Source of the DNA: Opitutus sp. GAS368
GTDB taxonomy: Bacteria > Verrucomicrobiota > Verrucomicrobiae > Opitutales > UBA953
Direction of reading: 5' to 3'
NCBI GenBank assembly: GCA_943332745.1
Contig: CALQQQ010000028.1
Span: 1 to 9,920, forward strand
DNA length: 9,920 nucleotides
Under the pieces are notes generated by a model. The model was not told the origin of the DNA. It searched no databases and was given only the letters and a program-made list of their open reading frames with translations. Below, piece after piece: positions 1-5,427 of the stretch (position 1 is its first letter; the number at the start of each line of letters is the position of its first letter). The position numbers were made by a program, and so were the translations under genes.

Positions 1-193
1 AAGTTGCTAAGAAGAGCTTGGGCTGGAACCACTCGGGTTCACCGGACACGAGGAGCCTACCTTGGCCGAGCACTGCCAACACGTAGAGCGTCCCGGTCAG
101 CACAAGGATCGCCAACACCAGAAGCACGACCAGCTTGGTCGTGCGTCCGCGGGCCTCATCCTGGGCCCGGAAGAAATTCATCGTAGCGGCCAT
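1..193 (-). CDS. Probable M48-family membrane metallopeptidase, N-terminal fragment
   Basis: The reverse strand is open from an ATG at 193 to the window edge (64 codons) with no stop. A second in-frame ATG at 181 gives the more natural start MNFFRAQDEARGRTTKL. A short charged segment (RAQDEARGRTTK) is followed by a strongly hydrophobic helix (roughly residues 21-43 counted from the first Met), so this is an inner-membrane protein with a cytoplasmic N-terminus. The charged start with 'FF..QD.AR..T', then one membrane helix, is what I associate with M48 (HtpX/Ste24-like) peptidases encoded beside lemA; the HExxH zinc site would lie outside the window. It starts 17 nt after the preceding membrane-protein gene, which lies downstream of lemA, so the three genes look like one operon. 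The family call rests on N-terminal character and neighbourhood only. Which of the two ATGs is used cannot be decided, since neither has a Shine-Dalgarno sequence. Confidence 0.55.
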   Translation of the reverse strand, partial: MAATMNFFRAQDEARGRTTKLVVLLVLAILVLTGTLYVLAVLGQGRLLVSGEPEWFQPKLFLAT

Positions 194-210
194 CGGCCGT
201 GGTCAGCAGC

Positions 211-831
211 TTAGGCGGTGGCCTGAGGCTCAGCGAAGAGACGTCCGTAAGCTGCGGAGATCATCAGGGTATAGAAAGGCAAGGTAGCGAGAATACCCAC
301 GAAACAAGCGATGATGCCAGCCTGGGAGACGATCTGCGCGACGAACACGAGAAGGAAAGCCCAGCCCCAATGTGCGGTGACGGCCTGTCGGCTCATCTCC
401 AGGCACTCCCAGAAACTCCCGCGCTTCTCTGCCAACAGGTTCCAAGAGAGCATCCAGGCGCACGATAGGTAGATGCCAGGCAAATAGCAGAGCATGAACG
501 CGACGATGAGGAAAGGAATCATGACCAAGAACATGAGCCAGGATGTTCCGAAATCATTGAATCCGCTGAAAAGGTCATCCAGCTTGGCGGGCTCACCGCG
601 CAGGGCCTTGTCGTTGAAGCGACAGATGCCGACCATCAGGGGCGGAATGGTGATAAGGAAACAGCTCAAGAGCATCCAGACGAAGTTCACCAAGACGATA
701 TTCCAGAAGTCGCGCTTGAGCGCCTCAAAGGCAGCGGGAAGACATGCCCCCAGGTCGAAAGGGGAAACCGCGTTACGGGCGCGCTGGACGAGTCCGAGTT
801 GCTCGGGATTGAGGGTGGCGAAAATGCTCAT
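211..831 (-). CDS. Polytopic integral membrane protein between lemA and the M48-type gene
   Basis: This 206-residue protein has a soluble N-terminus of about 40 residues and then about five hydrophobic segments (approximately 43-70, 97-116, 118-134, 155-173 and 174-195). A conserved-looking linker after the first segment contains 'KALRGEPAKLDDLFSGF'. The pattern of a first hairpin, an 'lRGE...DLF.GF' loop, a central pair with 'LPGIYLSCAWMLSWNLLAE', and a final pair ending in 'AAYGRLF' resembles the broad group of uncharacterised DUF975/DUF4013-like membrane proteins. I cannot place it in a specific family. I chose the ATG at 831; an in-frame TTG two codons upstream (837) is a poorer start. 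The gene begins 24 nt after the lemA stop and ends 17 nt before the next start, so co-transcription with both is likely. No catalytic motif is visible. A role in membrane protein quality control would be an inference from context alone. Confidence 0.8.
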   Translation of the reverse strand: MSIFATLNPEQLGLVQRARNAVSPFDLGACLPAAFEALKRDFWNIVLVNFVWMLLSCFLITIPPLMVGICRFNDKALRGEPAKLDDLFSGFNDFGTSWLMFLVMIPFLIVAFMLCYLPGIYLSCAWMLSWNLLAEKRGSFWECLEMSRQAVTAHWGWAFLLVFVAQIVSQAGIIACFVGILATLPFYTLMISAAYGRLFAEPQATA

Positions 832-855
832 GGTCAAATGGGATGGGGGCGACGC

Positions 856-1467
856 TTAGAAAGCGACCTTCGGGGCGACCTTTTCGACGGGATCTTCGAT
901 CTTGAAGAACTCGGCGGCGGTGAAGCCGAAAGCGTTCGCGATGAAGACCTGCGGGAAGACTTCGCGACCGTTGTTGTAGAACAGAACGGCGTCGTTGAAG
1001 GCCTGGCGGGAGAAGGCGATGCGGTTCTCGGTCGACGAGAGCTCTTCCATCAGGGTACGCATGGTGGCGTCGGCCTTGAGCTGGGGATACTGTTCGCTGA
1101 CGACCATGAGGCGTCCGAGGGCGCCGCTGAGGCCGGCTTCGGCCTGGCTGAGGTCGCGCATGGCGGCCGGGTCGTTCGGGTTGCCGGCGAAGCGGACGTT
1201 GGCCTGGGTGGCCTTGGCACGTGCTTCGACGACGGCGGTGAGCGTGCCGCTCTCGTGGGCCATGTAGCCTTTGGCGGTCTCGACGAGATTCGGGATCAGG
1301 TCGTGGCGGCGCTTGAGCTGCACGTCCACCTGGGCAAAGGCGTTCTTACAGGCGTTACGCAGCGCGACGAGGCTGTTGTAGATGCCTACGCCCCAGATGG
1401 CGGCGATCACGAGGGCACCGACGATGACGAGAAGGACGATGAGAAGGATGGGGACAGCGGTGCTCAT
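856..1467 (-). CDS. lemA: LemA family protein
   Basis: This 203-residue protein matches the LemA family in length and architecture: a short periplasmic N-terminus, one membrane helix (about residues 5-27) and a long helical domain. The family signature is complete at about 30-72: YNSLVALRNACKNAF, then AQVDVQLKRRHDLIPNLVETAKGY and HE. It continues through 'EARAKA' and the 'LMVVSEQYPQLKA' stretch near the middle to 'ENRIAFSRQAFNDAV' with the terminal 'FF' segment. LemA proteins are single-helix membrane proteins of poorly defined function, often encoded beside M48 peptidases (HtpX-type). That arrangement probably holds here, with an extra membrane protein between them. The ATG at 1467 is the only sensible start; it has no Shine-Dalgarno sequence. 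A 106-bp gap separates it from ispH upstream, long enough for its own promoter. Confidence 0.96.
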   Translation of the reverse strand: MSTAVPILLIVLLVIVGALVIAAIWGVGIYNSLVALRNACKNAFAQVDVQLKRRHDLIPNLVETAKGYMAHESGTLTAVVEARAKATQANVRFAGNPNDPAAMRDLSQAEAGLSGALGRLMVVSEQYPQLKADATMRTLMEELSSTENRIAFSRQAFNDAVLFYNNGREVFPQVFIANAFGFTAAEFFKIEDPVEKVAPKVAF

Positions 1468-1525
1468 ATTGGAGCTTAAGTTACCCGCCCCACCTCAGCC
1501 TGCAAGTCGACAGGGGGCAGTGTTT

Positions 1526-1544
1526 TGATAATTTTACGCGTCAA
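1526..1544 (-). promoter_or_regulatory. AT-rich patch upstream of lemA, possible promoter
   Basis: The ispH-lemA gap contains a short AT-rich run in an otherwise GC-rich region. On the minus strand it reads TTGACG (1539-1544), then TAAAAT (1531-1536), then TTATCA (1526-1531). TAAAAT would be a good -10 box about 64 bp ahead of the lemA start. TTGACG is too close to TAAAAT to be its -35, so this is not a canonical pair. It is the only promoter-like composition in the gap; treat it as a weak candidate. Confidence 0.25.
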
Positions 1545-1573
1545 TTGGAACGACCACCCCTGCCCCGCTGGAC

Positions 1574-2446
1574 TTAGGCGGACTTTTCCAACTGGAGGCA
1601 GACTTCGTCGATGAGGAAGGCGGGGGTCGACGCGCCAGCGGTGACGCCAACGGTGCCGAAACGGGCGAGCGCGGCGAAGTCGAGTTCGGCGGCGGTCTCG
1701 ACGTGGAAACAAGGCAACCCGTGAATCTCGACCAGCTTGGCGAGCTTGACGGTGTTTGCGGAATGGCGGCCACCGATGACGACGATGGCCTGGCAGCCCT
1801 GCTTCTGGAGCTCGAGGATATCGGCCTGCCGATCCTTGGTGGCGCCGCAGATGGTGTCGAAGACGAGGGTCGGCGCGAAGCGGGCCTTCAGGCGCGCGGC
1901 AAGTTTCTCGAACTCATCGGTGAACATCGTCGACTGGGAGACCATGCAGACCTGGGCCCCGAGATCCGGCAATGCATCGATTTCAGCTTCCGAAGTGATG
2001 ACGTGGCCCTTGCCCTCGGCATAGCCGAGTAGGCCAATGACCTCGGGGTGCTTGGGGTCGCCGAAAATAACGGTGGCATAGCCCTTGCGTGCATGCATGC
2101 GCACCTTGCCGGCGATGATGCCGACGTCGGGACAGGTGGCGTCGCGGAATTCCATACCGAGTGACTTCAGGTATTCGCGACGTTCGGGCGAGATCCCGTG
2201 TGCGCGCACGACCATGACGGCATCGGCGTCCGTGGACTTCGAGACTTCGAGCTTCGTCTCACTACGATAATCGCCGACCTCGCGGATGCCCTCACCCGTG
2301 AGGACTTCCATCATCTGGCGGTTATGGATCAGGGGGCCGTCCGTGTAGACGGGATGGCGGCCCTTCTGCGCGTACTCACGGGCGATATCGATGGCGCGTT
2401 CGACGCCCCAACAGAACCCCGCGGACTTGGCTCGGATAACCTTCAC
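1574..2446 (-). CDS. ispH: 4-hydroxy-3-methylbut-2-enyl diphosphate reductase (IspH)
   Basis: IspH is a cytosolic [4Fe-4S] enzyme that reduces HMBPP to isopentenyl and dimethylallyl diphosphate, the last step of the MEP pathway. The 290-residue protein has all the family hallmarks. Three iron-sulfur cysteines are present: C12 in GFCWGVERA, C105 in DATCPDVG and C200 in DTICGATKDRQ. Substrate and catalytic residues are H41 in the 'IHNR' motif, H83 in 'RAHGISPE', H133 with the proton-relay glutamate E135 in KHPEV, T173 in 'SQSTM', S229/N231 in 'RHSANT', and S273 in 'GASTP'. The start is a GTG at 2446 (MKVIRAKSAGF), which gives exactly the expected spacing to the first cysteine; no ATG lies near. 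Length is slightly short for the family (280-320) but complete. It starts 47 nt after the discoidin-protein stop. Confidence 0.98.
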   Translation of the reverse strand: MKVIRAKSAGFCWGVERAIDIAREYAQKGRHPVYTDGPLIHNRQMMEVLTGEGIREVGDYRSETKLEVSKSTDADAVMVVRAHGISPERREYLKSLGMEFRDATCPDVGIIAGKVRMHARKGYATVIFGDPKHPEVIGLLGYAEGKGHVITSEAEIDALPDLGAQVCMVSQSTMFTDEFEKLAARLKARFAPTLVFDTICGATKDRQADILELQKQGCQAIVVIGGRHSANTVKLAKLVEIHGLPCFHVETAAELDFAALARFGTVGVTAGASTPAFLIDEVCLQLEKSA

Positions 2447-2493
2447 GGCTTCAAGGTGCGGGCAAGCCCGCCCGATTCAAGCAAAGTCCCGCC

Positions 2494-3144
2494 TTACTTG
2501 GCCGGGACGCCCCAGACCTCAGTCTCGATATAGTCATTCGAGGGACCGGCGGAGTTACCCTTAGAGTAAAAGCGGACGTAGCGGCCCTTGATGGAGGGAG
2601 TGAGGGCCATCACGCGGCCTTCGTTGGACTCGTAGTAGCAGTAGTCCTTACCCTTACCCAGGCCGAGTTCGCCTTCGGCATCGTTGTTATAGACCGTAGT
2701 GACGTCCTTCTTGAAGGCGGCGTCATCGGAGATCTGGACGATGACATTGAAATACACGCGACGTTCGCGGTGGAAGTGCCAGAGGACAATGGCGCTGATC
2801 TCAGCGGACTTGGCTAGGTCTACCTGCACCCAGTGGGCGCCACGCGGGAGTTCGACTTCGAAACCTTCTTCGCCGCCCTTATCGCCATCCGTGAGGTAGG
2901 AGAAGTCACCAGCGGCGGCTTCACGGGCGGAAGAAGTGACGTTGCAACCCTTGGCGAGATTGACGGCGGCGGCCGGAACCTTGGGCAGGATACGCGGGTT
3001 CTTGGAGACCGGCTCCAGGTTAGCGATTTTCATCGGCCGTGGCGTACCGAGCGCGACGGACTTCGGAAGGACGAGTGGGAGCTCCTTATCGTCGGCGACG
3101 AGGAAGGCTGGGAGGACGAGTAGGCAGAGAGCGAGGTGCTTCAT
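2494..3144 (-). CDS. Secreted discoidin (F5/8 type C) domain protein
   Basis: This 216-residue protein has a clear Sec signal peptide: MKH, a hydrophobic core LALCLLVLPAFLV, and a likely cleavage after A17 before DDKE. A proline-rich linker follows (about 20-60). Residues 61-213 form one galactose-binding-like beta-sandwich of the discoidin/F5/8C type: 'VNLAKGCNVTSSA' at the start, 'YLTDGDKG' (the DGD turn), 'HWVQVDLAKSAEISAIVLWHFH', 'VIVQISDDAAF', and 'IKGRYVRFYSKGN...NDYIETEVWG' at the end. Such domains bind carbohydrate or other surface ligands. I recall close relatives as small stand-alone secreted proteins in Verrucomicrobiota and Planctomycetota. No catalytic domain is attached. I chose the ATG at 3144 because it opens the signal peptide; the frame is open 16 codons further up but that stretch is not signal-like. 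It lies 44 nt after the histidine kinase gene. The ligand is unknown. Confidence 0.88.
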   Translation of the reverse strand: MKHLALCLLVLPAFLVADDKELPLVLPKSVALGTPRPMKIANLEPVSKNPRILPKVPAAAVNLAKGCNVTSSAREAAAGDFSYLTDGDKGGEEGFEVELPRGAHWVQVDLAKSAEISAIVLWHFHRERRVYFNVIVQISDDAAFKKDVTTVYNNDAEGELGLGKGKDYCYYESNEGRVMALTPSIKGRYVRFYSKGNSAGPSNDYIETEVWGVPAK

Positions 3145-3188
3145 GGTAAAGGAAGGTGGGGGTAAGACAACGGAACCGGGACCAGGTT

Positions 3189-4358
3189 TCAAGCCTTCGG
3201 GGCTTCCAACGTCCGGACCCGCCGGTGCTTAAGCGGAAAACGCAGGATTACGGTCGTTCCGACGTCGGGGGTGCTCTGGATATCGACCGTACCGCCATGG
3301 GCCCGGAGGATGCGCAGGAGGATGAGCATGCCGATACCACCCCCGGAGGCTTTGGTGGTGTAATAAGCGTCGAAGACCCGGGTGAGTTTATCGACCGGGA
3401 TGCCCACGCCGGTATCTCGGATTGAAAGCACGACCCATTCGTCGTCCGACGAAAGCTTCACGTGGATGTCGCCGCCTCGATCCATGGCCTCGAGGGCGTT
3501 CTTCATGACATTGAAGAGCGCCTGCTTGATCTGGTTGCGGTCACCGAGAATGAACGGCAACTCGCCCGGGACGTCGAGCGAGACGCGCACCCCGAGTTGC
3601 TCCATCTGTTCCCGGAGCAGGCCGGTGGCCTCGGCGACGACGGCGACGAGATCGGTGTCGGTGAGGTGGGGTGGCGTCTGGCGCACGGCGCCGAGGAAAT
3701 CGCGCACGATACCGTCGAGACGCTTAATCTCGCCTTGGCAGACCTCGGCGGCCTTGCGGACTTTCTCGGCCGCGGGCGAATCGCCTAGTTTGGCGGCCTC
3801 GCGCTGGAGCAGTTGGAGATGGATACCAATCGCATTGAGGGGGTTGCCGACCTCATGGGCGACGCCAGCAGCAAGGGAGACAATGGAGTCGATGCGTTCG
3901 CTCTCCACACGGTCTTCAGTCTGAACGCGCTCCTTGGTGACGTCGCTGAGCACCGCCACGCGGCGGCTACGCTCGGTGCCTTGGAGGTCACCAACCCGCG
4001 CGAGATGCAAGGACAGCAGCCGAGGCTCGGGATAACGGACCTCGAGCTCACGCGCGAGGGCACCCACAGTCTCAGGCAGCTCTAACGCTTGGGCGATGTC
4101 GGGCGAAAGGCGGCGCAACTCGGCGCCGTTAACATCTTCCTGGCTGACGCCGAGAAGGCGGACCGCGGAGGCGTTAGCGTATTCGATGGCGCCGTCGTGG
4201 GAGAGAACGAGCACGCCCTCGCGGAGCGTATCCAAGACCGTCTCCATGAGATCGCGCTCGCGCTCCAGGCGTCGGGCGAGGATTGCGAGGTTCTGCGCGT
4301 CAAGGTCATCGATGCGGCCGAGCACACGGTCCAGCGGACTGAAGCGGCGGCGGGCCAT
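3189..4358 (-). CDS. Soluble PAS-domain sensor histidine kinase (NtrB/AtoS-like core)
   Basis: This 389-residue kinase has no membrane segment or signal peptide, so it should act in the cytosol. In order: a likely coiled coil (about 17-40), one PAS domain (about 38-143, with 'TLREGVLVLSHDGAIEYAN'), a HisKA dimerisation domain with the H-box 'AAGVAHEVGNPLNAI' (phospho-acceptor H168), and a HATPase_c domain. The ATPase boxes are the N-box 'NVMKNALEAM' (N287), G1 'DTGVGIP' (315-321), F-box 'VFDAYYTTK' (about 328-336) and a G2 box 'GGGIGMLI' (339-346). G2 departs from the usual GTGLGL but keeps the glycines. I chose the ATG at 4358, which follows the coaB stop by one nucleotide (TGA-C-ATG), so translational coupling to coaB is likely; an upstream TTG at 4391 would overlap coaB. 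No response regulator gene is in the window, so the partner and signal are unknown. Confidence 0.94.
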   Translation of the reverse strand: MARRRFSPLDRVLGRIDDLDAQNLAILARRLERERDLMETVLDTLREGVLVLSHDGAIEYANASAVRLLGVSQEDVNGAELRRLSPDIAQALELPETVGALARELEVRYPEPRLLSLHLARVGDLQGTERSRRVAVLSDVTKERVQTEDRVESERIDSIVSLAAGVAHEVGNPLNAIGIHLQLLQREAAKLGDSPAAEKVRKAAEVCQGEIKRLDGIVRDFLGAVRQTPPHLTDTDLVAVVAEATGLLREQMEQLGVRVSLDVPGELPFILGDRNQIKQALFNVMKNALEAMDRGGDIHVKLSSDDEWVVLSIRDTGVGIPVDKLTRVFDAYYTTKASGGGIGMLILLRILRAHGGTVDIQSTPDVGTTVILRFPLKHRRVRTLEAPKA

Positions 4359-4359
4359 G

Positions 4360-5013
4360 TCAGGAGGTGCGCGCCGCGACGAGGCGGGCAATCACTTCGA
4401 TGAGTTGGCGGGCCACGGCGGCCTTGGAGGCCGGACCGAGGACTTCGCGGAAGCCGTTTCGGCCGAGAAGGATAACTTTATTATAATCCGAACCAAAGGC
4501 TCCTTCGGAACCGGCGACGGAATTGGCGGCGATGAGGTCGAGCCCCTTCCGCTCAAGCTTATCGAGGGCGTTGACCTCGACGTTCTCGGTCTCGGCGGCG
4601 AAACCCACGAGAAACTGGTCGGTGCGACGTTCTTCGGCCAGGACGGTAACGATGTCGGGCACGGGCTCAAGTTCGACGGTCAGCCCTTGGCCGTCCTTTT
4701 TCATCTTCTGCAGCGCAGTCGACTTCGGACGCCAGTCGCTGACGGCCGCCGTCATGATGAGCACGTCGCACGGCCCGAACAAGGCGTCGGCCTGACGCTG
4801 CATCTCAGCGGCGGTGACGACCGGGTAAACCATCACACCAGCGGGGTCAGGCAAGGAGACTGGACCTGCGACGAGATCGACCGACCAGCCGGCTTCCTTC
4901 GCCGCTGTCGCCAAGGCGAAGCCCATCTTGCCCGTCGACGGGTTGCTGATGAAGCGAACCGGATCGAAGAACTCGCGCGTAGGACCGGCGGTGATGAGGC
5001 AGCGGAGGGACAA
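4360..5013 (-). CDS. coaB: Phosphopantothenate-cysteine ligase, standalone CoaB
   Basis: CoaB joins 4'-phosphopantothenate and cysteine, using a nucleotide triphosphate, in coenzyme A synthesis. The 217-residue protein covers only the CoaB half of the usual ~400-residue bifunctional CoaBC; there is no flavin-dependent decarboxylase (CoaC) domain ahead of it. Visible family motifs: '[19 protein letters not shown]' with 'STGKMG' (about 6-31, including the conserved N24), 'AAVSDWRP' (89-96), the lysine motif 'KMKK' (103-106) followed by '[10 protein letters not shown]'-type sequence, 'VGFAAETEN' (136-144), 'LDLIAAN' and 'FGSDYNKV' (173-180). The start is a TTG at 5013, the only start codon between an in-frame TAA upstream and the first motif. 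No Shine-Dalgarno sequence precedes it. The coaC function must be encoded elsewhere. The gene ends 1 nt before the histidine kinase start. Confidence 0.94.
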   Translation of the reverse strand: MSLRCLITAGPTREFFDPVRFISNPSTGKMGFALATAAKEAGWSVDLVAGPVSLPDPAGVMVYPVVTAAEMQRQADALFGPCDVLIMTAAVSDWRPKSTALQKMKKDGQGLTVELEPVPDIVTVLAEERRTDQFLVGFAAETENVEVNALDKLERKGLDLIAANSVAGSEGAFGSDYNKVILLGRNGFREVLGPASKAAVARQLIEVIARLVAARTS

Positions 5014-5022
5014 GGGACGAAA

Positions 5023-5057
5023 GCGGTTGGGAGACGGCGGTTAGCGGTTGGCGGTTA
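5023..5057 (-). repeat. Heptamer tandem repeat, copy 1
   Basis: Five in-phase 7-bp units lie just upstream of coaB. On the plus strand: GCGGTTG (5023-5029), a degenerate GGAGACG, GCGGTTA (5037-5043), GCGGTTG (5044-5050) and GCGGTTA (5051-5057). Read on the minus strand the unit is YAACCGC. The 12-bp block GCGGTTGGGAGA (5023-5034) recurs in inverted orientation at 6170-6181 inside the second array. The array ends only about 10 bp from the coaB start codon, so it occupies the 5' leader of that gene. Confidence 0.75.
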
Positions 5058-5110
5058 GGCCAAGCACTGGGGATACCTTGGCGGAGGATGGGGGCGGAAA
5101 CAATAGAGAA

Positions 5111-5132
5111 GGGGTAGGGGTAGGGGTGGGGG
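5111..5132 (+). repeat. G-quadruplex motif (G4-N2-G4-N2-G4-N1-G5)
   Basis: Four G-runs of 4, 4, 4 and 5 are separated by TA, TA and T, with a further GG at 5135-5136. This fits the strict G-quadruplex pattern with very short loops, favourable for a stable fold. It lies about 100 bp upstream of the coaB start, with the G-rich strand being the template strand of coaB. Folding is a prediction from sequence only. Confidence 0.65.
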
Positions 5133-5149
5133 TAGGAAAGGCACAGTCA

Positions 5150-5229
5150 CAAAGGGAGACCGGAAACCGGGAAGGATGCTGCGGTTATTAATGCCCCCAG
5201 CTAACCATCCGGTCTCCGGTTTCCCTTTG
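5150..5229. repeat. Imperfect 21-bp inverted repeat with 38-bp centre
   Basis: The left arm (5150-5170, starting CAAAGGGAGACCGG) pairs with the right arm (5209-5229, ending GGTTTCCCTTTG): 19 of 21 positions are Watson-Crick, one is G-T and one is A-C. The 38-bp centre can add a short inner stem (GGTTA 5183-5187 with TAACC 5202-5206). The C-T differences keep G-U pairing on one strand or the other, compatible with an RNA hairpin. It has no U-tract, so it is not a classical intrinsic terminator. It could be a small non-autonomous repeat or a regulatory RNA structure. Confidence 0.65.
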
Positions 5230-5246
5230 AGCGCCCCCTGCATCGG

Positions 5247-5271
5247 GTAGGGACGGCTCTCCGAGCCGTCC
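5247..5271 (+). repeat. REP-like unit A: GTAG plus 9-bp hairpin
   Basis: GTAG (5247-5250) is directly followed by a perfect 9-bp stem, GGACGGCTC (5251-5259) with GAGCCGTCC (5263-5271), and the loop TCC. GTAG 5' of a GC-rich palindrome is the diagnostic layout of REP elements associated with RAYT (IS200/IS605-related) transposases. It forms a head-to-head pair with unit B, 37 bp away. Confidence 0.75.
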
Positions 5272-5308
5272 GTTCGCATTGCGAGAACCGTAACTCCTGC
5301 GGATCAAC

Positions 5309-5333
5309 GGCGGGCTCGGAGAGCCCGCCCTAC
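5309..5333 (-). repeat. REP-like unit B: GTAG plus 9-bp hairpin, inverted
   Basis: Read on the minus strand, GTAG (complement of 5330-5333) is followed by a perfect 9-bp stem, GGCGGGCTC with GAGCCCGCC, and the loop TCC. It is the inverted partner of unit A: same tetranucleotide, stem length and loop. Two base pairs are changed on both sides of the stem, so pairing is preserved. Together A and B form a BIME-like composite. Confidence 0.75.
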
Positions 5334-5346
5334 CTAGAAACACCTA

Positions 5347-5371
5347 GGGCAGCACGCGGTGCTGCACCTAC
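5347..5371 (-). repeat. REP-like unit C: GTAG plus 7-bp hairpin
   Basis: On the minus strand GTAG (complement of 5368-5371) is followed after two bases by a 7-bp stem, GCAGCAC with GTGCTGC, and the loop CGC. The same GTAG-then-hairpin layout as units A, B, D and E is kept, but the stem sequence is different, so this may belong to another subfamily. It abuts the minus-strand G-quadruplex motif. Confidence 0.6.
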
Positions 5372-5392
5372 CCCAACCCCCACCCCTCCCCC
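5371..5392 (-). repeat. G-quadruplex motif on the minus strand, upstream of rdgB
   Basis: The plus strand has C-runs of 4, 5, 4 and 5 separated by AA, A and T, so the minus strand carries a strict G-quadruplex motif. It lies 35 bp before the rdgB ATG, with the G-rich strand being the rdgB template. It is a near mirror image of the motif at 5111-5132 (shared core AGGGGTGGGGGT). Confidence 0.65.
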
Positions 5393-5427
5393 TTGCTTTA
5401 TTTCCCTCCTCCACTCACATTCCCGCC

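Larger units (their letters stand above)
5014..5427. other. 414-bp divergent intergenic region packed with repeats
   Basis: This region separates coaB (minus) from rdgB (plus) and should hold both promoters, but I find no convincing -35/-10 pair for either. In order it holds heptamer repeats (5023-5057), a short hairpin (GCCAAG / CTTGGC, 5059-5082), a plus-strand G-quadruplex motif (5111-5132), an imperfect 21-bp inverted repeat (5150-5229), three GTAG-hairpin units (5247-5371), a minus-strand G-quadruplex motif (5371-5392) and a pyrimidine-rich leader up to the rdgB ATG. The short open frames crossing it have low-complexity translations and are not believable genes. Confidence 0.8.

Noticed and set aside
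799..1479. 226-codon plus-strand open frame over lemA
   Set aside because: Antisense shadow; low-complexity E/D/G-rich translation and no conserved pattern.
2458..2471. Inverted repeat GCGGGC-AA-GCCCGC between the discoidin gene and ispH
   Set aside because: The loop is too tight for the full stem, no U-tract follows and it lies in a likely operon; probably chance at this GC content.
5023..5057. CRISPR-like or direct-repeat array reading of the heptamers
   Set aside because: Units are 7 bp with no spacers; this is a microsatellite-type array and not a CRISPR.
4096..5058. 320-codon plus-strand open frame across the kinase and coaB
   Set aside because: Antisense to two well-supported genes; the translation is rich in R, S, P and A with no recognisable domain, typical of shadow frames at high GC.
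5055..5279. 74-codon minus-strand frame in the coaB/rdgB gap
   Set aside because: Translation is a proline/leucine low-complexity product of the C-rich strand of the G-quadruplex motif and the inverted repeat; not a credible small protein.
5391..5420. TTGCTT ... CACATT as an rdgB promoter
   Set aside because: Spacing is 17 bp, but each box matches the sigma-70 consensus at only two or three positions.
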